A DNA stretch of 64,000 nt from assembly GCF_004791025.1 (NCBI RefSeq), contig NZ_SRUO01000014.1:118758-182757 (forward strand), given 5' to 3'. The translations under genes and the position numbers were made by a program. The notes beneath the pieces were generated by a model. That model was not told the origin of the DNA. It was given only the letters and a program-made list of their open reading frames with translations, and searched no databases. Source of the stretch: Mesorhizobium sp. M4B.F.Ca.ET.203.01.1.1. GTDB lineage: Bacteria > Pseudomonadota > Alphaproteobacteria > Rhizobiales > Rhizobiaceae. Positions 15,265-24,125 of the stretch are shown one piece after another. Numbering within the stretch: the stretch's first letter is position 1; each line of letters starts with the position of its first letter.

Positions 15265-15963
15265 ATGCGGGCTGGTATCGACACGCGCGAGAGCGACACT
15301 TCAAAGTCCCGGCGCCGGAGACTGGCGCGGCGCTTGATCGCCGTGCAGGAAGAACAGTGCCGGCGCCTGTCGCGCGAGCTTCACGACGATCTCGGCCAGA
15401 TGCTGGCCAGTGTCGCGCTCGAACTGCACGGCATCCGCGCAGGGTCCCCGGCACAGGGTGAGCGCCTCACGCGGGCTGCCATGCTCGTCGATCAGTTGAG
15501 CGCCAGGGTACACGCCGCCGCCTGGAATTTGCGGCCCGCCGACCTGGATCACCTGGGGCTTCGCGCCTGCGTCGAGGACCTCGCCGCCATGCTGTGCGCT
15601 CAGCTCGATATCCCTTGCGACATGGACCTGGAAGCGCTTTCGCGGTCACTCGCCCCCGAGATTGCCCTGACCCTGTACCGTGTCGCGCAAGAGGCGCTTA
15701 CCAACATCGGCAAGCATGCTCAGCCGCGCCGCGCGAGCGTGACGGCCCATATCTGCGATGGCCGGCTGCGCCTTACGATCGAGGACGATGGCCGCGGGTT
15801 CGATCCCGACGCCACGCTCGGCTCCCACGCCCTGGGGCTTGCGGGAATGAGAGAGCGCCTGGCGCTGATCGGAGGCGAGCTGTCGATTGAAACCGCCAGG
15901 GGCAGGGGGACCACCCTCTATGCCGATGTGCCCCTCTTTGCCGATATGCCCTCGACGGACTGA
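15265..15963 (+). CDS. NarL-type sensor histidine kinase without a sensor domain
   Basis: 232 aa, soluble. HisKA_3 dimerisation domain with phospho-acceptor His40 in SRELHDDLGQML, followed by a HATPase domain (N-box QEALTNIGKHA, G-boxes EDDGRGFD and GLAGMRERL). There is no membrane segment and no PAS or GAF domain, so the signal must come from a partner or from the cytoplasm. It is divergent from the Asn/Gly-repeat genes and 322 bases upstream of a LuxR-type response regulator on the same strand, its probable partner. Confidence 0.9.
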   Translation: MRAGIDTRESDTSKSRRRRLARRLIAVQEEQCRRLSRELHDDLGQMLASVALELHGIRAGSPAQGERLTRAAMLVDQLSARVHAAAWNLRPADLDHLGLRACVEDLAAMLCAQLDIPCDMDLEALSRSLAPEIALTLYRVAQEALTNIGKHAQPRRASVTAHICDGRLRLTIEDDGRGFDPDATLGSHALGLAGMRERLALIGGELSIETARGRGTTLYADVPLFADMPSTD

Positions 15964-16285
15964 GGGTCGGCCTGGCCGCAGGCGGCACGATCTTCGACGG
16001 CAATGTGATCCGCTCCAGGCATTTGTTCTCGCACGATCCTGAACGAAACCACGACAGCGCTCCAGCTTCGCGACGGGCTACGTGAAGCGCGCCACATCCG
16101 AGACCACTGGCTGCGGCTTACAATCAGCGCGAGGGTTCGACGAGATGTCCGACCCACTGCTCCCGCTCAGGGTTTGCAGGCATAGACGCGCTCCTCCCGT
16201 CGTCCGGGACGAGCTGTCATGAACCATCAAGGGCAAGGGGATCTCTCCACGTGATGGACCTTTGACAGGCTGATGGAGGTTAAGG
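15964..16285. other. 322-base intergenic stretch, nothing recognised
   Basis: Lies between kinase and response regulator. No convincing open frame, repeat or RNA structure was found. Its length suggests the response regulator has its own promoter. A pseudogene remnant cannot be excluded. Confidence 0.5.
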
Positions 16286-16927
16286 GTGTCGCGTAGAAGG
16301 ATATTCGTGGTTGATGACCACCCGATCGTCCTGTCCGGCATCGGCGCGATGATCGATGGCCAGGTGGACATGACGATCGTCGGACTTGCGGCGAATGCGG
16401 ACGAGGCCCTCGAAACCATCGGCAAGGCCCTGCCTGACGTCGCGGTGATCGATATCTCGCTTCCTGGCGTCAATGGGGTCATGCTCATCGAGCGGCTTCT
16501 CGAAAGGTACCCCAGCCTCAAGTGCATCGCGCTGACGGCTCATGAGGATCCCGGCTGCCTGCGTCAGGTGCTGGCCGCGGGCGGCAGGGGGTTTGTGGTC
16601 AAGCGGTCGACGACCACAGATCTGCTGCAAGCCATCCGCTGCGTGCTGGCCGGCGACAACTACGTCGACCCGGCACTGGCCGCGCGCATCCTCAGCCCAC
16701 GCAGCAGCGTGCAAGGCGATGCCGGCAATTTGAGCGAACGGGAGCGATCGGTCATCCAGCTGGTGGCCTTCGGCTACAGCAACAAGGAGATCTCCTCGCG
16801 GCTCAATCTCAGCATAAAGACCATCGAGACCTACCGGACCAGGGCAACCGACAAGCTCGAACTCCACTCCCGGGCGGCCATCGTGCGCTTCGCGCAATCG
16901 GTCGGATGGCTGGCCGAGCTGCAATAG
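16286..16927 (+). CDS. LuxR/NarL-family response regulator
   Basis: 213 aa. Receiver domain with acidic pocket Asp10-Asp11, phosphorylation site Asp56 (VAVIDISLPGVNG), Thr84 and Lys106. A LuxR-type helix-turn-helix follows at the C-terminus (LSERERSVIQLVAFGYSNKE, SSRLNLSIKTIETYRTR). The start is a GTG with GGAGG 6 bases upstream. It pairs naturally with the sensor-less kinase just upstream. The adjacent repeat-protein genes are candidate targets. Confidence 0.93.
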   Translation: MSRRRIFVVDDHPIVLSGIGAMIDGQVDMTIVGLAANADEALETIGKALPDVAVIDISLPGVNGVMLIERLLERYPSLKCIALTAHEDPGCLRQVLAAGGRGFVVKRSTTTDLLQAIRCVLAGDNYVDPALAARILSPRSSVQGDAGNLSERERSVIQLVAFGYSNKEISSRLNLSIKTIETYRTRATDKLELHSRAAIVRFAQSVGWLAELQ

Positions 16928-16964
16928 CGGACAGCGTCGGCCCAGGGGCGAGTTGCGGGGCCGG

Positions 16965-17804
16965 TCAGAGATTGTAGAAGCGGCTGATGATCGCCCAGGC
17001 CTCGTCGGCGGTGTCGACGAAATCGATGATGTCCTGGTCGCCGGGCGTGATGGTGCCTTGCTCGGCGAGGAAATCGAGATCGATCGCGCGCTGCCAGAAG
17101 GCCTTGCCGAACAGGATCACCGGCACGCGCTCCATGCGGCCGGTCTGGATCAACGTCAGCGTCTCGAAGAATTCGTCCATCGTGCCGAACCCGCCCGGGA
17201 ACACCGCGACGGCCTTGGCGCGCATGACGAAATGCATCTTGCGAATGGCGAAATAGTGGAAGTTGAAGCAGAGCTCGGGCGTCACATAGGCGTTCGGCGC
17301 CTGCTCGTGCGGCAGCACGATGTTGAGGCCGATGGACGGCGCGCCGACATCGTCGGCGCCGCGGTTTCCCGCCTCCATGACGCCAGGCCCGCCGCCGGTG
17401 ACGACGACGAATTCGCGATAGTAGGACCCCGCCGAATGCTGCGAGCAGAGACGGGCGAATTTACGCGCCTCTTCGTAATAGCGGCTGTTCAGCTCGAGGT
17501 TCTTCTTCTGCGTCTCGTTCTTCGCCGCCCAGGCGTCGCCGCCGGGCTCCGGAATGCGAGCGCCGCCGAACAGGATGACGGTCGACTGGATGCCACGCTC
17601 GGCGAGGATCATCTCCGGCTTCAGCAGCTCGAGCTGCAGCCTGACGGCTCGCAATTCGCGACGCGTCATGAAGTCGGGATCGTTCCAGGCCAGCCTGTAG
17701 GTGTCGGCGCGTGTCTGCGGCGTATCCGGCACGCTCTTTGCCCGCTCCAGATCCTCATCCGAATGCGGCAGCGGCGTCCATCCCGCCTTTTCCATGGGAG
17801 TCAT
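16965..17804 (-). CDS. LOG-family protein (TIGR00730; lysine decarboxylase-like Rossmann fold)
   Basis: 279 aa. Carries both family motifs: GGGPGVMEAGNRGA and PGGFGTMDEFFE, which form the nucleotide-phosphate site of cytokinin riboside 5'-monophosphate phosphoribohydrolases. It is longer than plant LOG (about 215 aa) because of an N-terminal helical extension of about 80 residues, as in many proteobacterial homologues. Phosphoribohydrolase activity on AMP or a cytokinin nucleotide is likely. The ATG at 17804 is used; a GTG three codons upstream is also possible. Confidence 0.88.
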   Translation of the reverse strand: MTPMEKAGWTPLPHSDEDLERAKSVPDTPQTRADTYRLAWNDPDFMTRRELRAVRLQLELLKPEMILAERGIQSTVILFGGARIPEPGGDAWAAKNETQKKNLELNSRYYEEARKFARLCSQHSAGSYYREFVVVTGGGPGVMEAGNRGADDVGAPSIGLNIVLPHEQAPNAYVTPELCFNFHYFAIRKMHFVMRAKAVAVFPGGFGTMDEFFETLTLIQTGRMERVPVILFGKAFWQRAIDLDFLAEQGTITPGDQDIIDFVDTADEAWAIISRFYNL

Positions 17805-17948
17805 CAAATCCACCCGTCCATTTTCTCCACTTGCGCCGTCCCGTGACGCAGTCGCGATTGACCCCTATCAGACCTTCACATAGGGTCCGCGCGACTTTGA
17901 AACAGGTTAAGGCGCTGCCCCTTAACAGCTTGGTAACGGAGCAAATTG

Positions 17949-18803
17949 ATGTCGAAGCCCGATCTGGCGAGCCTCGAAAAGACCATCGAGAAGGCTTTTG
18001 ACGAGCGCGACACGATTTCGACCGCGACGCGGGGCGAAACGCGCGACGCCATCGAGGCCGCGCTCGACCTGCTCGACCGCGGCGCCGCCCGTGTCGCCGA
18101 GCGCCAGGCCGACGGCAAGTGGCACGTCAACCAGTGGCTGAAGAAAGCAGTGCTGCTCTCGTTCCGGCTGAACCCGATGGAGATCATCAAGGGCGGTCCC
18201 GGCCAGGCGGCCTGGTGGGACAAGGTGCCGTCGAAGTTCGACGGCTGGGGCGCGGTGGATTTCGAGAAGGCCGGTTTCCGCGCAGTGCCGTCGTCGATCG
18301 TGCGCCGCTCGGCCTACATCGCGCCGGGTGCCGTGCTGATGCCATCCTTCGTCAATGTCGGCGCCTATGTCGATTCGGGCACCATGGTCGACACCTGGGT
18401 CGGGGTCGGCTCCTGCGCCCAAATCGGCAAGAACGTGCATCTTTCGGGCGGCGTCGGCATCGGCGGCGTGCTGGAACCGATGCAGGCCGGCCCGACCATC
18501 ATCGAGGACAATTGCTTCATCGGCGCGCGCTCGGAAGTGGTCGAGGGCTGCATCGTGCGCGAGGGCTCGGTGCTGGGCATGGGCGTGTTCATCGGCCAGT
18601 CGACAAAGATCGTCGATCGCGCCACCGGCGAGGTGTTCTATGGCGAAGTGCCGGCCAATTCGGTGGTCGTCGCCGGCTCGATGCCGGGCAAGCCGCTGCC
18701 CAATGGCGAACCCGGCCCTAGCCTCTACTGCGCCGTGATCGTCAAGCGGGTCGACGCCAAGACCCGCTCCAAGACGTCGATCAACGAGCTGCTTCGCGAT
18801 TGA
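17949..18803 (+). CDS. dapD: 2,3,4,5-tetrahydropyridine-2,6-dicarboxylate N-succinyltransferase
   Basis: 284 aa. Succinylates tetrahydrodipicolinate in the lysine/diaminopimelate pathway. The C-terminal half is a left-handed beta-helix of hexapeptide repeats (VRRSAYIAPGAVLMPSFVNV, GAYVDSGTMVDTWVGVGSCA). Length is typical. ATG at 17949 has CGGAG 7 bases upstream; the codon before it (TTG) is in frame but unlikely. Together with dapE about 3.5 kb downstream on the same strand it supplies the succinylase branch. Confidence 0.97.
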   Translation: MSKPDLASLEKTIEKAFDERDTISTATRGETRDAIEAALDLLDRGAARVAERQADGKWHVNQWLKKAVLLSFRLNPMEIIKGGPGQAAWWDKVPSKFDGWGAVDFEKAGFRAVPSSIVRRSAYIAPGAVLMPSFVNVGAYVDSGTMVDTWVGVGSCAQIGKNVHLSGGVGIGGVLEPMQAGPTIIEDNCFIGARSEVVEGCIVREGSVLGMGVFIGQSTKIVDRATGEVFYGEVPANSVVVAGSMPGKPLPNGEPGPSLYCAVIVKRVDAKTRSKTSINELLRD

Positions 18804-18875
18804 TCTTTTCCGCGAACAGACGCACCTTCCGCCGGCGCGACATTCCGTCGCGCGGGTTCAACACGGAGGGGCGTC

Positions 18876-19238
18876 ATGGACTGGAAGTATCTTCTGACCA
18901 GCTTCGAGGGCCGCATCAACCGAGCCAAGTTCTGGGCCGGCATCGGCATATTCATTGCCATCGGCATCGTTGCCTTCATCCTCGATTCGATCCTCGGCAC
19001 TCGTTTCACCACGGCCAGCGGCGGCCAGGTCGGCATCATCGGTATCATCGTCACGCTGGCATCGATCTATTTCGCGTTTGCTCTTTACGCCAAACGCTGG
19101 CACGACCGTAACAAGTCGGGCTGGTGGACGCTGATCGGCCTCATACCCATCATCGGCGGCATCTGGTTGCTTGTGGAACTCGGCATCCTTGAGGGCACCA
19201 GGGGCGCCAATCAGTATGGACCGGATCCGCTTGCCTGA
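18876..19238 (+). CDS. DUF805 membrane protein (first of an overlapping pair)
   Basis: 120 aa. Starts MDWKYLLTSFEGRINRAKFW, the typical DUF805 entry motif (F-x-G-R-xxR-xxFW), followed by three hydrophobic segments and the family motif KRWHDRNKSGWW. GGAGG lies about 6 bases before the ATG. Function of DUF805 is unknown. The 3' end overlaps the start of a second DUF805 gene by 23 bases. Confidence 0.88.
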   Translation: MDWKYLLTSFEGRINRAKFWAGIGIFIAIGIVAFILDSILGTRFTTASGGQVGIIGIIVTLASIYFAFALYAKRWHDRNKSGWWTLIGLIPIIGGIWLLVELGILEGTRGANQYGPDPLA

Positions 19239-19608
19239 AAAATCCGACCTTACCTGGCTTTTCTTCAAAACCTCGGGCCGCGTCAGCCGCGCGGCCTATT
19301 TTCTCGGCGGATTGCTGGTCGCCATCGTCCAGGCGTTTCCGCTCTATCGCTTCACGCTGGTGCCGGAGGGTTCGCCCGAGAGCAACATGTGGTCGTTCAT
19401 CTTCCTGATCGCCTTTGTCGGCTCGCTCTGGTCGAACATCGTTCTGGCGGTGAAGCGGCTGCACGATCTCGACAAGCCGGGCATCGCGGCGCTGGTGCTG
19501 TTCGTGCCGGTCGTCTCGATCGTCGCCTTCCTCGTGCTGTGCCTGTTTCCGGGGCAACCCGGGCCCAACCGCTATGGCAGGCGCACCAACGCGCCGGCCG
19601 ATTCCTGA
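19216..19608 (+). CDS. DUF805 membrane protein (second of an overlapping pair)
   Basis: 130 aa. Shows KTSGRVSRAAYFLGG at the N-terminus, three hydrophobic segments and VKRLHDLDKPG, the same motif order as the gene before it. The two proteins are clear paralogs, probably from local duplication, and the 23-base overlap implies coupled translation. The ATG at 19216 keeps the expected N-terminus; the upstream open frame would add 15 residues from inside the first gene. Confidence 0.82.
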   Translation: MDRIRLPEKSDLTWLFFKTSGRVSRAAYFLGGLLVAIVQAFPLYRFTLVPEGSPESNMWSFIFLIAFVGSLWSNIVLAVKRLHDLDKPGIAALVLFVPVVSIVAFLVLCLFPGQPGPNRYGRRTNAPADS

Positions 19609-19624
19609 GCGACCATCTTTCGCC

Positions 19625-20326
19625 ATGCGCTACCGCACGCTCGATCCGAAACTGATCATCGAGACCGCCGAACGGCTGGAGGAGCGCGTCGCCGAGCGTT
19701 TTCCCGACGCCGGCCTTCGCGGCGTCGCCGCCGAACTGGTGTCGCTGTCGCGCGACCTGGCAAAGGGCGCCAAGGCGCTGGAGGCGCCGCTTTGGTGGCT
19801 GCGCGGCCTGATCGCCGCCGCCGTCGTCGCCGGCGCGCTGGTGTTCGTCTTCGTCGGCACCATCCTGCCGCTCGACCGGCTTTCGCGGACCAGCGACGCC
19901 GTCCAGTCGGTGCAAGGCATCGAAGCCTCGCTCAACATGTTCATCCTCGCCATCGTCGGCTTCCTGGCCCTCATCCGCACCGAGGAGCGCATCAAGCGCA
20001 AGCAGGTGTTCCGCCAGCTGCACGGCCTGCGCTCGCTGATCCACGTCATCGACATGCACCAGCTGACCAAGGACCCGGCGACGCTGTCGGCCAATTTCAA
20101 GCCGACCTCGCATTCGCCGGCCCGCATCACCAATGCCGCCGACCTCGCCCGCTACCTCGACTATTGCTCGGAGATGCTGTCGATCACCGGCAAGATCGCG
20201 GCGCTGTTCGCGCAGTCGGTCAATGACGACGTGGTCATCGACGGCGTCAACGACGTCGAGAACCTGGCCTCCAACCTGTCGCGCAAGATCTGGCAGAAGA
20301 TCACCCTGATCGACGATCAGGTCTGA
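19625..20326 (+). CDS. Two-span membrane protein of unknown function
   Basis: 233 aa. An N-terminal amphipathic helix (TAERLEERVAERFPD) precedes two membrane helices (about 60-83 and 105-122), with a soluble helical C-terminal half (RKQVFRQLHGLRSLIHVIDM, QLTKDPATLSANF). The segment HVIDMHQLTKDP is distinctive and I recall it in rhizobial proteins without assigned function. The ATG at 19625 was chosen because it follows the DUF805 stop by 16 bases. It converges with the panE-like gene; the 3' ends overlap by 26 bases. Confidence 0.75.
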   Translation: MRYRTLDPKLIIETAERLEERVAERFPDAGLRGVAAELVSLSRDLAKGAKALEAPLWWLRGLIAAAVVAGALVFVFVGTILPLDRLSRTSDAVQSVQGIEASLNMFILAIVGFLALIRTEERIKRKQVFRQLHGLRSLIHVIDMHQLTKDPATLSANFKPTSHSPARITNAADLARYLDYCSEMLSITGKIAALFAQSVNDDVVIDGVNDVENLASNLSRKIWQKITLIDDQV

Positions 20327-21335
20327 CCGCTTCCGGCGCCAGCCCCGGCGGACCGCGCCGTGCCGCCTCGGCCTCGCGTACCAGGGCGGCGACGCGTTCC
20401 GTCATCGGCGCCGGCACGCCGGAGCGTTCGGCGAGCGCGAGCACCGCGCCCTGCAATTCGCCGATCTCCGTCGGCCGGCCGCGCCGCAGGTCGTCCCACA
20501 TGGACGAACGCGCCTCGGGGTCGATGGCCAGCATGCGGCGCGCCAGCCGCCGGAACAGCCAGTCGGGCAGGCCGAGCACCTTGGGCAGCAGCGCCGGACG
20601 CAGGCCGGCAATGCGCGCCGGCCGGATGCCCGACGCCAGCATCGCCGCCAGCGCCTCGTCGATCTGGGCTGCCAGGATCAGCCGCCAGCGGCGGTCGGCC
20701 AGTTCGGTTGCCAACGGCTGATCGGACAGCGCCACCAAGGCGTTGTTGAGGTTCATCAAAAGCTTGCCCCACAGCACCGCCTTCATATCGACATGGGTTT
20801 CGACGCCAAGCCCTTCGACGTCGAGCAGGCCGGCAAGGCCGGCCACGCCGTCCTCGATCATCACCTTGCCCTCGCTGGCGCGATGCACGTGAAACGGCGC
20901 CTCGCCCTCCGGTGTCTGCACGACATTGAACGGCACCATGCCGGCAAGCACGTGTCGCCCGGCAAGCCTTGCCCGCAGTTTCTCGGCATTGTCGACGCCG
21001 TTCTGCAGGCTGACCACCACTGCTTCCGGGCTGGCATGCGCCGCAATGAGCGCGGCCATCTCCTCGGTGGCGCCGCTCTTGACCGTCACCAGGACGATAT
21101 TGGCGCCGGCCAGGGCCTCGGCTGGATCGGCGGTGACGGAAAGCGCCGCGGGCGCGATGCGGCGGTCGCGGTCATCGAGGTCGCTGACCCGCAAGCCATC
21201 CTTGCGCAACGCCGCCTCGACGCGCGGGCGCGCCAGCAAAGCCACCTTGCGTCCGGCGAGCGCAAGGCAGCCGCCGACATAGCAGCCGATACTGCCGGCG
21301 CCGGCAATGGCGATGGTCTTTTCTTCCCTGGCCAT
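20301..21335 (-). CDS. 2-dehydropantoate 2-reductase family protein
   Basis: 344 aa. NADPH-binding motif GAGSIGCYVGG at the N-terminus, then ApbA/PanE middle and C-terminal domains (VVSLQNGVDN, KLLMNLNNALVALSD, SSMWDDLRRGRPTEIGELQG). Reduces ketopantoate to pantoate for coenzyme A if it is the true PanE; bacteria often hold several paralogs, so the symbol is withheld. Slightly longer than E. coli PanE (303 aa). An AAGGTGAG site precedes the ATG. Confidence 0.88.
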   Translation of the reverse strand: MAREEKTIAIAGAGSIGCYVGGCLALAGRKVALLARPRVEAALRKDGLRVSDLDDRDRRIAPAALSVTADPAEALAGANIVLVTVKSGATEEMAALIAAHASPEAVVVSLQNGVDNAEKLRARLAGRHVLAGMVPFNVVQTPEGEAPFHVHRASEGKVMIEDGVAGLAGLLDVEGLGVETHVDMKAVLWGKLLMNLNNALVALSDQPLATELADRRWRLILAAQIDEALAAMLASGIRPARIAGLRPALLPKVLGLPDWLFRRLARRMLAIDPEARSSMWDDLRRGRPTEIGELQGAVLALAERSGVPAPMTERVAALVREAEAARRGPPGLAPEAVRPDRRSG

Positions 21336-21451
21336 GCGATAGTCTCACCTTGGTCTGCGACTATACGACATGAAAACCATAATGTCGGCGCCATGGCCGG
21401 CCATGACGTCTGGTCGTGACAGGCCTTTCGCTTTCGATTATCGCTTTGCCC

Positions 21452-22657
21452 ATGAAATTGCCCACCGACCCCGCCGCAAACCTTGCCGCCCTGATCCGCT
21501 GCCCCTCGGTGACGCCCGCCGAAGGCGGCGCGCTCGCCGCGCTGGAGACGATGCTGAAGCCGCTCGGCTTCGCCGTCGAGCGTCCGGTGTTCTCTGAAGA
21601 CGGCACGCCGGACATCGAGAACCTTTATGCAAGGCGCTCCGGCAACGGACCGCATCTGATGTTCGCCGGCCATACCGATGTGGTGCCGGTCGGCGACGAG
21701 ACGGCCTGGACGCACCCGCCCTTCGCCGCCGAGATCGCGAATGGCGAAATGTATGGCCGCGGCGCCGTCGACATGAAGGGCGGCATCGCCTGCTTCATCG
21801 CGGCGGTGGCGCGCCATGTCGAGAAGGCGGGCGGGCCGAAGGGCTCTGTCTCGCTGCTGATCACCGGCGACGAAGAAGGGCCGGCGATCAACGGCACGGT
21901 GAAGCTGCTCGAGTGGGCGGCGGGCAAGGGCGAGAAATGGGACGCCGCGATCGTCGGTGAGCCGACCAATCCGGACACGCTCGGCGACATGATCAAGATC
22001 GGCCGGCGCGGCTCGATCTCCGGCAGCGTGACCGTCAACGGGCGCCAGGGCCACGCCGCCTATCCGCAGCTTGCAGACAATCCGGTACGCGGGCTGATCA
22101 GCCTGGTCGACACCCTGCTCCATCCGGTGTTCGACAAGGGGACCAAGGATTTCCAGCCGACCAATCTGGAGGTCACCTCGATCGACGTCGGCAATCCGGC
22201 CACCAACGTCATCCCGGCCAAGGCGACGGCCACCTTCAACATCCGCTTCAACGACACCTGGACGGCCGAGACCATCCAGGCCGAGATCCACAACCGCCTC
22301 GACCAGGCGGCCGGGCGCAAGAAGTACCGGCCAGGCAAGAAGACCCCGGTCGACTACGAGCTCGTCTGGCGCGACCGGCCGAGCCACGTCTTCCTGACCC
22401 GCGACGAGCGGCTGATCGAGACGCTGAGCGGTTCGGTCAAGGCGACGGTCGGCAGGAAGCCGGCGCTTTCCACCTCCGGCGGCACATCGGACGCCCGCTT
22501 CATCAAGGACTATTGCCCGGTGGTCGAGTTCGGACTGGTCGGCCAGACCATGCATATGGTCGACGAACGCGTCGCGCTTGCCGATCTGGAAACGCTGACC
22601 GGGATCTATCAGCGCTTCATAGAAGACTGGTTCGGGCAGGACCATGCTGTCGGCTGA
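21452..22657 (+). CDS. dapE: Succinyl-diaminopimelate desuccinylase
   Basis: 401 aa. M20 metallopeptidase fold with zinc-site motifs MFAGHTDVVPVGDE, YGRGAVDMKGG and TGDEEGPA. Hydrolyses N-succinyl-LL-diaminopimelate, following DapD and DapC in lysine/peptidoglycan precursor synthesis. The ATG at 21452 gives the normal N-terminus (PTDPAANLAALIRCPSVTPA). Its 3' end overlaps the next membrane-protein gene by 14 bases. Confidence 0.95.
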   Translation: MKLPTDPAANLAALIRCPSVTPAEGGALAALETMLKPLGFAVERPVFSEDGTPDIENLYARRSGNGPHLMFAGHTDVVPVGDETAWTHPPFAAEIANGEMYGRGAVDMKGGIACFIAAVARHVEKAGGPKGSVSLLITGDEEGPAINGTVKLLEWAAGKGEKWDAAIVGEPTNPDTLGDMIKIGRRGSISGSVTVNGRQGHAAYPQLADNPVRGLISLVDTLLHPVFDKGTKDFQPTNLEVTSIDVGNPATNVIPAKATATFNIRFNDTWTAETIQAEIHNRLDQAAGRKKYRPGKKTPVDYELVWRDRPSHVFLTRDERLIETLSGSVKATVGRKPALSTSGGTSDARFIKDYCPVVEFGLVGQTMHMVDERVALADLETLTGIYQRFIEDWFGQDHAVG

Positions 22658-23249
22658 TGAAACCTACGCCTCGCTGGCCGGCGCCTGGCGGCTGATGCTC
22701 GGCAAGGTCGACGGGTTGCGCCTGCTCGACCTGTCGGCGGACGGTTTCTGGAACTCCTTCTTCGCCATCGTCGTGGCCGCGCCGGCGCTGATCGTCGGCT
22801 GGGTCGGCATCGCCAATGAGATCGGCGATCCGAACGCCTTTGCCGGCCGCTTCAGCATGCTTCTGCGGCTGGCGACCGTCGATATCGGCTCCTGGGTGCT
22901 GCCGCTGGTCGGCCTGGCGCTGATCGCGCCGCGCGTCGGCATTGGCGGCCGCTTCGTCCATTATGTCGTGGCCAGCAACTGGGCGTCGGCGATTATCGCC
23001 TGGCTGATGCTGCCGTCGGCGCTGATCCGGCTTTTCCTGCCGTCGACCGACGAGGTCCCCGGGCTGGTGTCGCTGCTCCTGTTCGCGGTCTCGATGATAC
23101 TGACCTGGCGCATGACCAATGCCGTGATCGGCAGGGGCGCCGCCGTCGGCACCGCGGTCTTCGCCGGCATGTTCGTGGCCTCGCTGGCGGTGCTGTTCGG
23201 GCTGCAGGCGCTGCTCGGCATCACCATCCCGACGGGGGTCGAGGGCTAG
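22644..23249 (+). CDS. Polytopic membrane protein of unknown function, coupled to dapE
   Basis: 201 aa with about five membrane segments (near 35-60, 75-95, 105-125, 140-155 and 165-190). No catalytic motif is evident. The ATG overlaps the end of dapE by 14 bases, so it is probably translated from the same message, and homologues next to dapE are common in rhizobia by my recollection. It converges with truA, with stops overlapping by 4 bases. Confidence 0.8.
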   Translation: MLSADETYASLAGAWRLMLGKVDGLRLLDLSADGFWNSFFAIVVAAPALIVGWVGIANEIGDPNAFAGRFSMLLRLATVDIGSWVLPLVGLALIAPRVGIGGRFVHYVVASNWASAIIAWLMLPSALIRLFLPSTDEVPGLVSLLLFAVSMILTWRMTNAVIGRGAAVGTAVFAGMFVASLAVLFGLQALLGITIPTGVEG

Positions 23250-24001
23250 GATCCTTCCGGATAATCGACGCCGATGAGGAACAGCCCGTCGGGCGGCGCC
23301 ACCTGGCCGCAGGCGGCGCGGTCCTGGGCGTCGAGCGCAGCCTTGAGATCGGCGGCGATCCAGGAGCCGTCGCCGACGCGCCTCAGCGAACCGACCATCG
23401 AGCGCACCTGATTGTGCAGGAAGGAGCGCGCCGAGCTCCGCACCTCGATCATGTCGCCCGAACGGCTGACGTCGAGCCGGTCGAGCGTGCGAACCGGGCT
23501 TTCGGCCTGGCACTGGGTCGAGCGGAAAGTCGTGAAATCATGGCGGCCGAGCAGCACTTTGGCCGCCTCGTGCATGGCCTCGGCGTCGAGCCGCTTCGGC
23601 ACCCACCAGACCTTGCCCTTCTCCAGCGCCGCCGGAGCGCGCCGGTTGAGGATGCGGTAGAGGTAGTGGCGGCCGGTGGCGGAGAAGCGGGCATCGAAGC
23701 CGTCGGCGACGACAGCGGCCTTGAGGATGGCGATGCGAGCGCCGGCGGCCTGCAGATGCGCGTTGACGGCGTCGCGCACCTTGTCGCCCGGCCAGGCTTT
23801 GACCAGGTCGACATGCGCCACCTGGGCGGTGGCGTGCACGCCTGCATCGGTGCGGCCTGCGGCGCGGAGCCTTACCGCCTCGCCGCAGAACTTTTCGATC
23901 GCCTGCTCGATCGCCTGCTGCACCGAAGGCTGATCCGCCTGCTGCTGCCAGCCGGCAAAAAGGCTGCCGTCATATTCGATGTCGAGGCGAAAACGCGGCA
24001 T
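23246..24001 (-). CDS. truA: tRNA pseudouridine(38-40) synthase
   Basis: 251 aa. Isomerises uridines 38-40 in tRNA anticodon arms. The catalytic aspartate is in AAGRTDAGVHA, and HDFTTFRSTQCQ and SFLHNQVRSMVG are the other TruA signatures. Length is usual. The gene follows the def-fmt-GNAT operon on the same strand after a 124-base gap that contains two palindromes. Confidence 0.96.
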   Translation of the reverse strand: MPRFRLDIEYDGSLFAGWQQQADQPSVQQAIEQAIEKFCGEAVRLRAAGRTDAGVHATAQVAHVDLVKAWPGDKVRDAVNAHLQAAGARIAILKAAVVADGFDARFSATGRHYLYRILNRRAPAALEKGKVWWVPKRLDAEAMHEAAKVLLGRHDFTTFRSTQCQAESPVRTLDRLDVSRSGDMIEVRSSARSFLHNQVRSMVGSLRRVGDGSWIAADLKAALDAQDRAACGQVAPPDGLFLIGVDYPEGS

Positions 24002-24019
24002 ATCAGGCGGCGGCTCGCC

Positions 24020-24067
24020 ACTTGAAGCGCGCCGCGCCTGAACGGCCTCGTGCGACGCGCTTCAAGT
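24020..24067. repeat. Inverted repeat upstream of truA
   Basis: Perfect 12-base arms (ACTTGAAGCGCG and complement) around a 24-base loop, in the gap between the GNAT gene and truA. May be a folded leader of truA or part of a rhizobial repeat. Confidence 0.5.
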
Positions 24068-24079
24068 TCTTATTTTCAT

Positions 24080-24124
24080 GCATGTCGTTGTCCCAAAACC
24101 GCCACGCACTTTTGGGCGACATGC
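24080..24124. repeat. Rhizobial palindromic unit (GCATGTCG...CGACATGC)
   Basis: Outer arms GCATGTCG/CGACATGC and inner arms CCCAAAA/TTTTGGG enclose a GC-rich loop. A related unit occurs at 28924-28966. Recognised as a dispersed non-coding repeat type common in Rhizobiales. Confidence 0.6.
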
Positions 24125-24125
24125 G

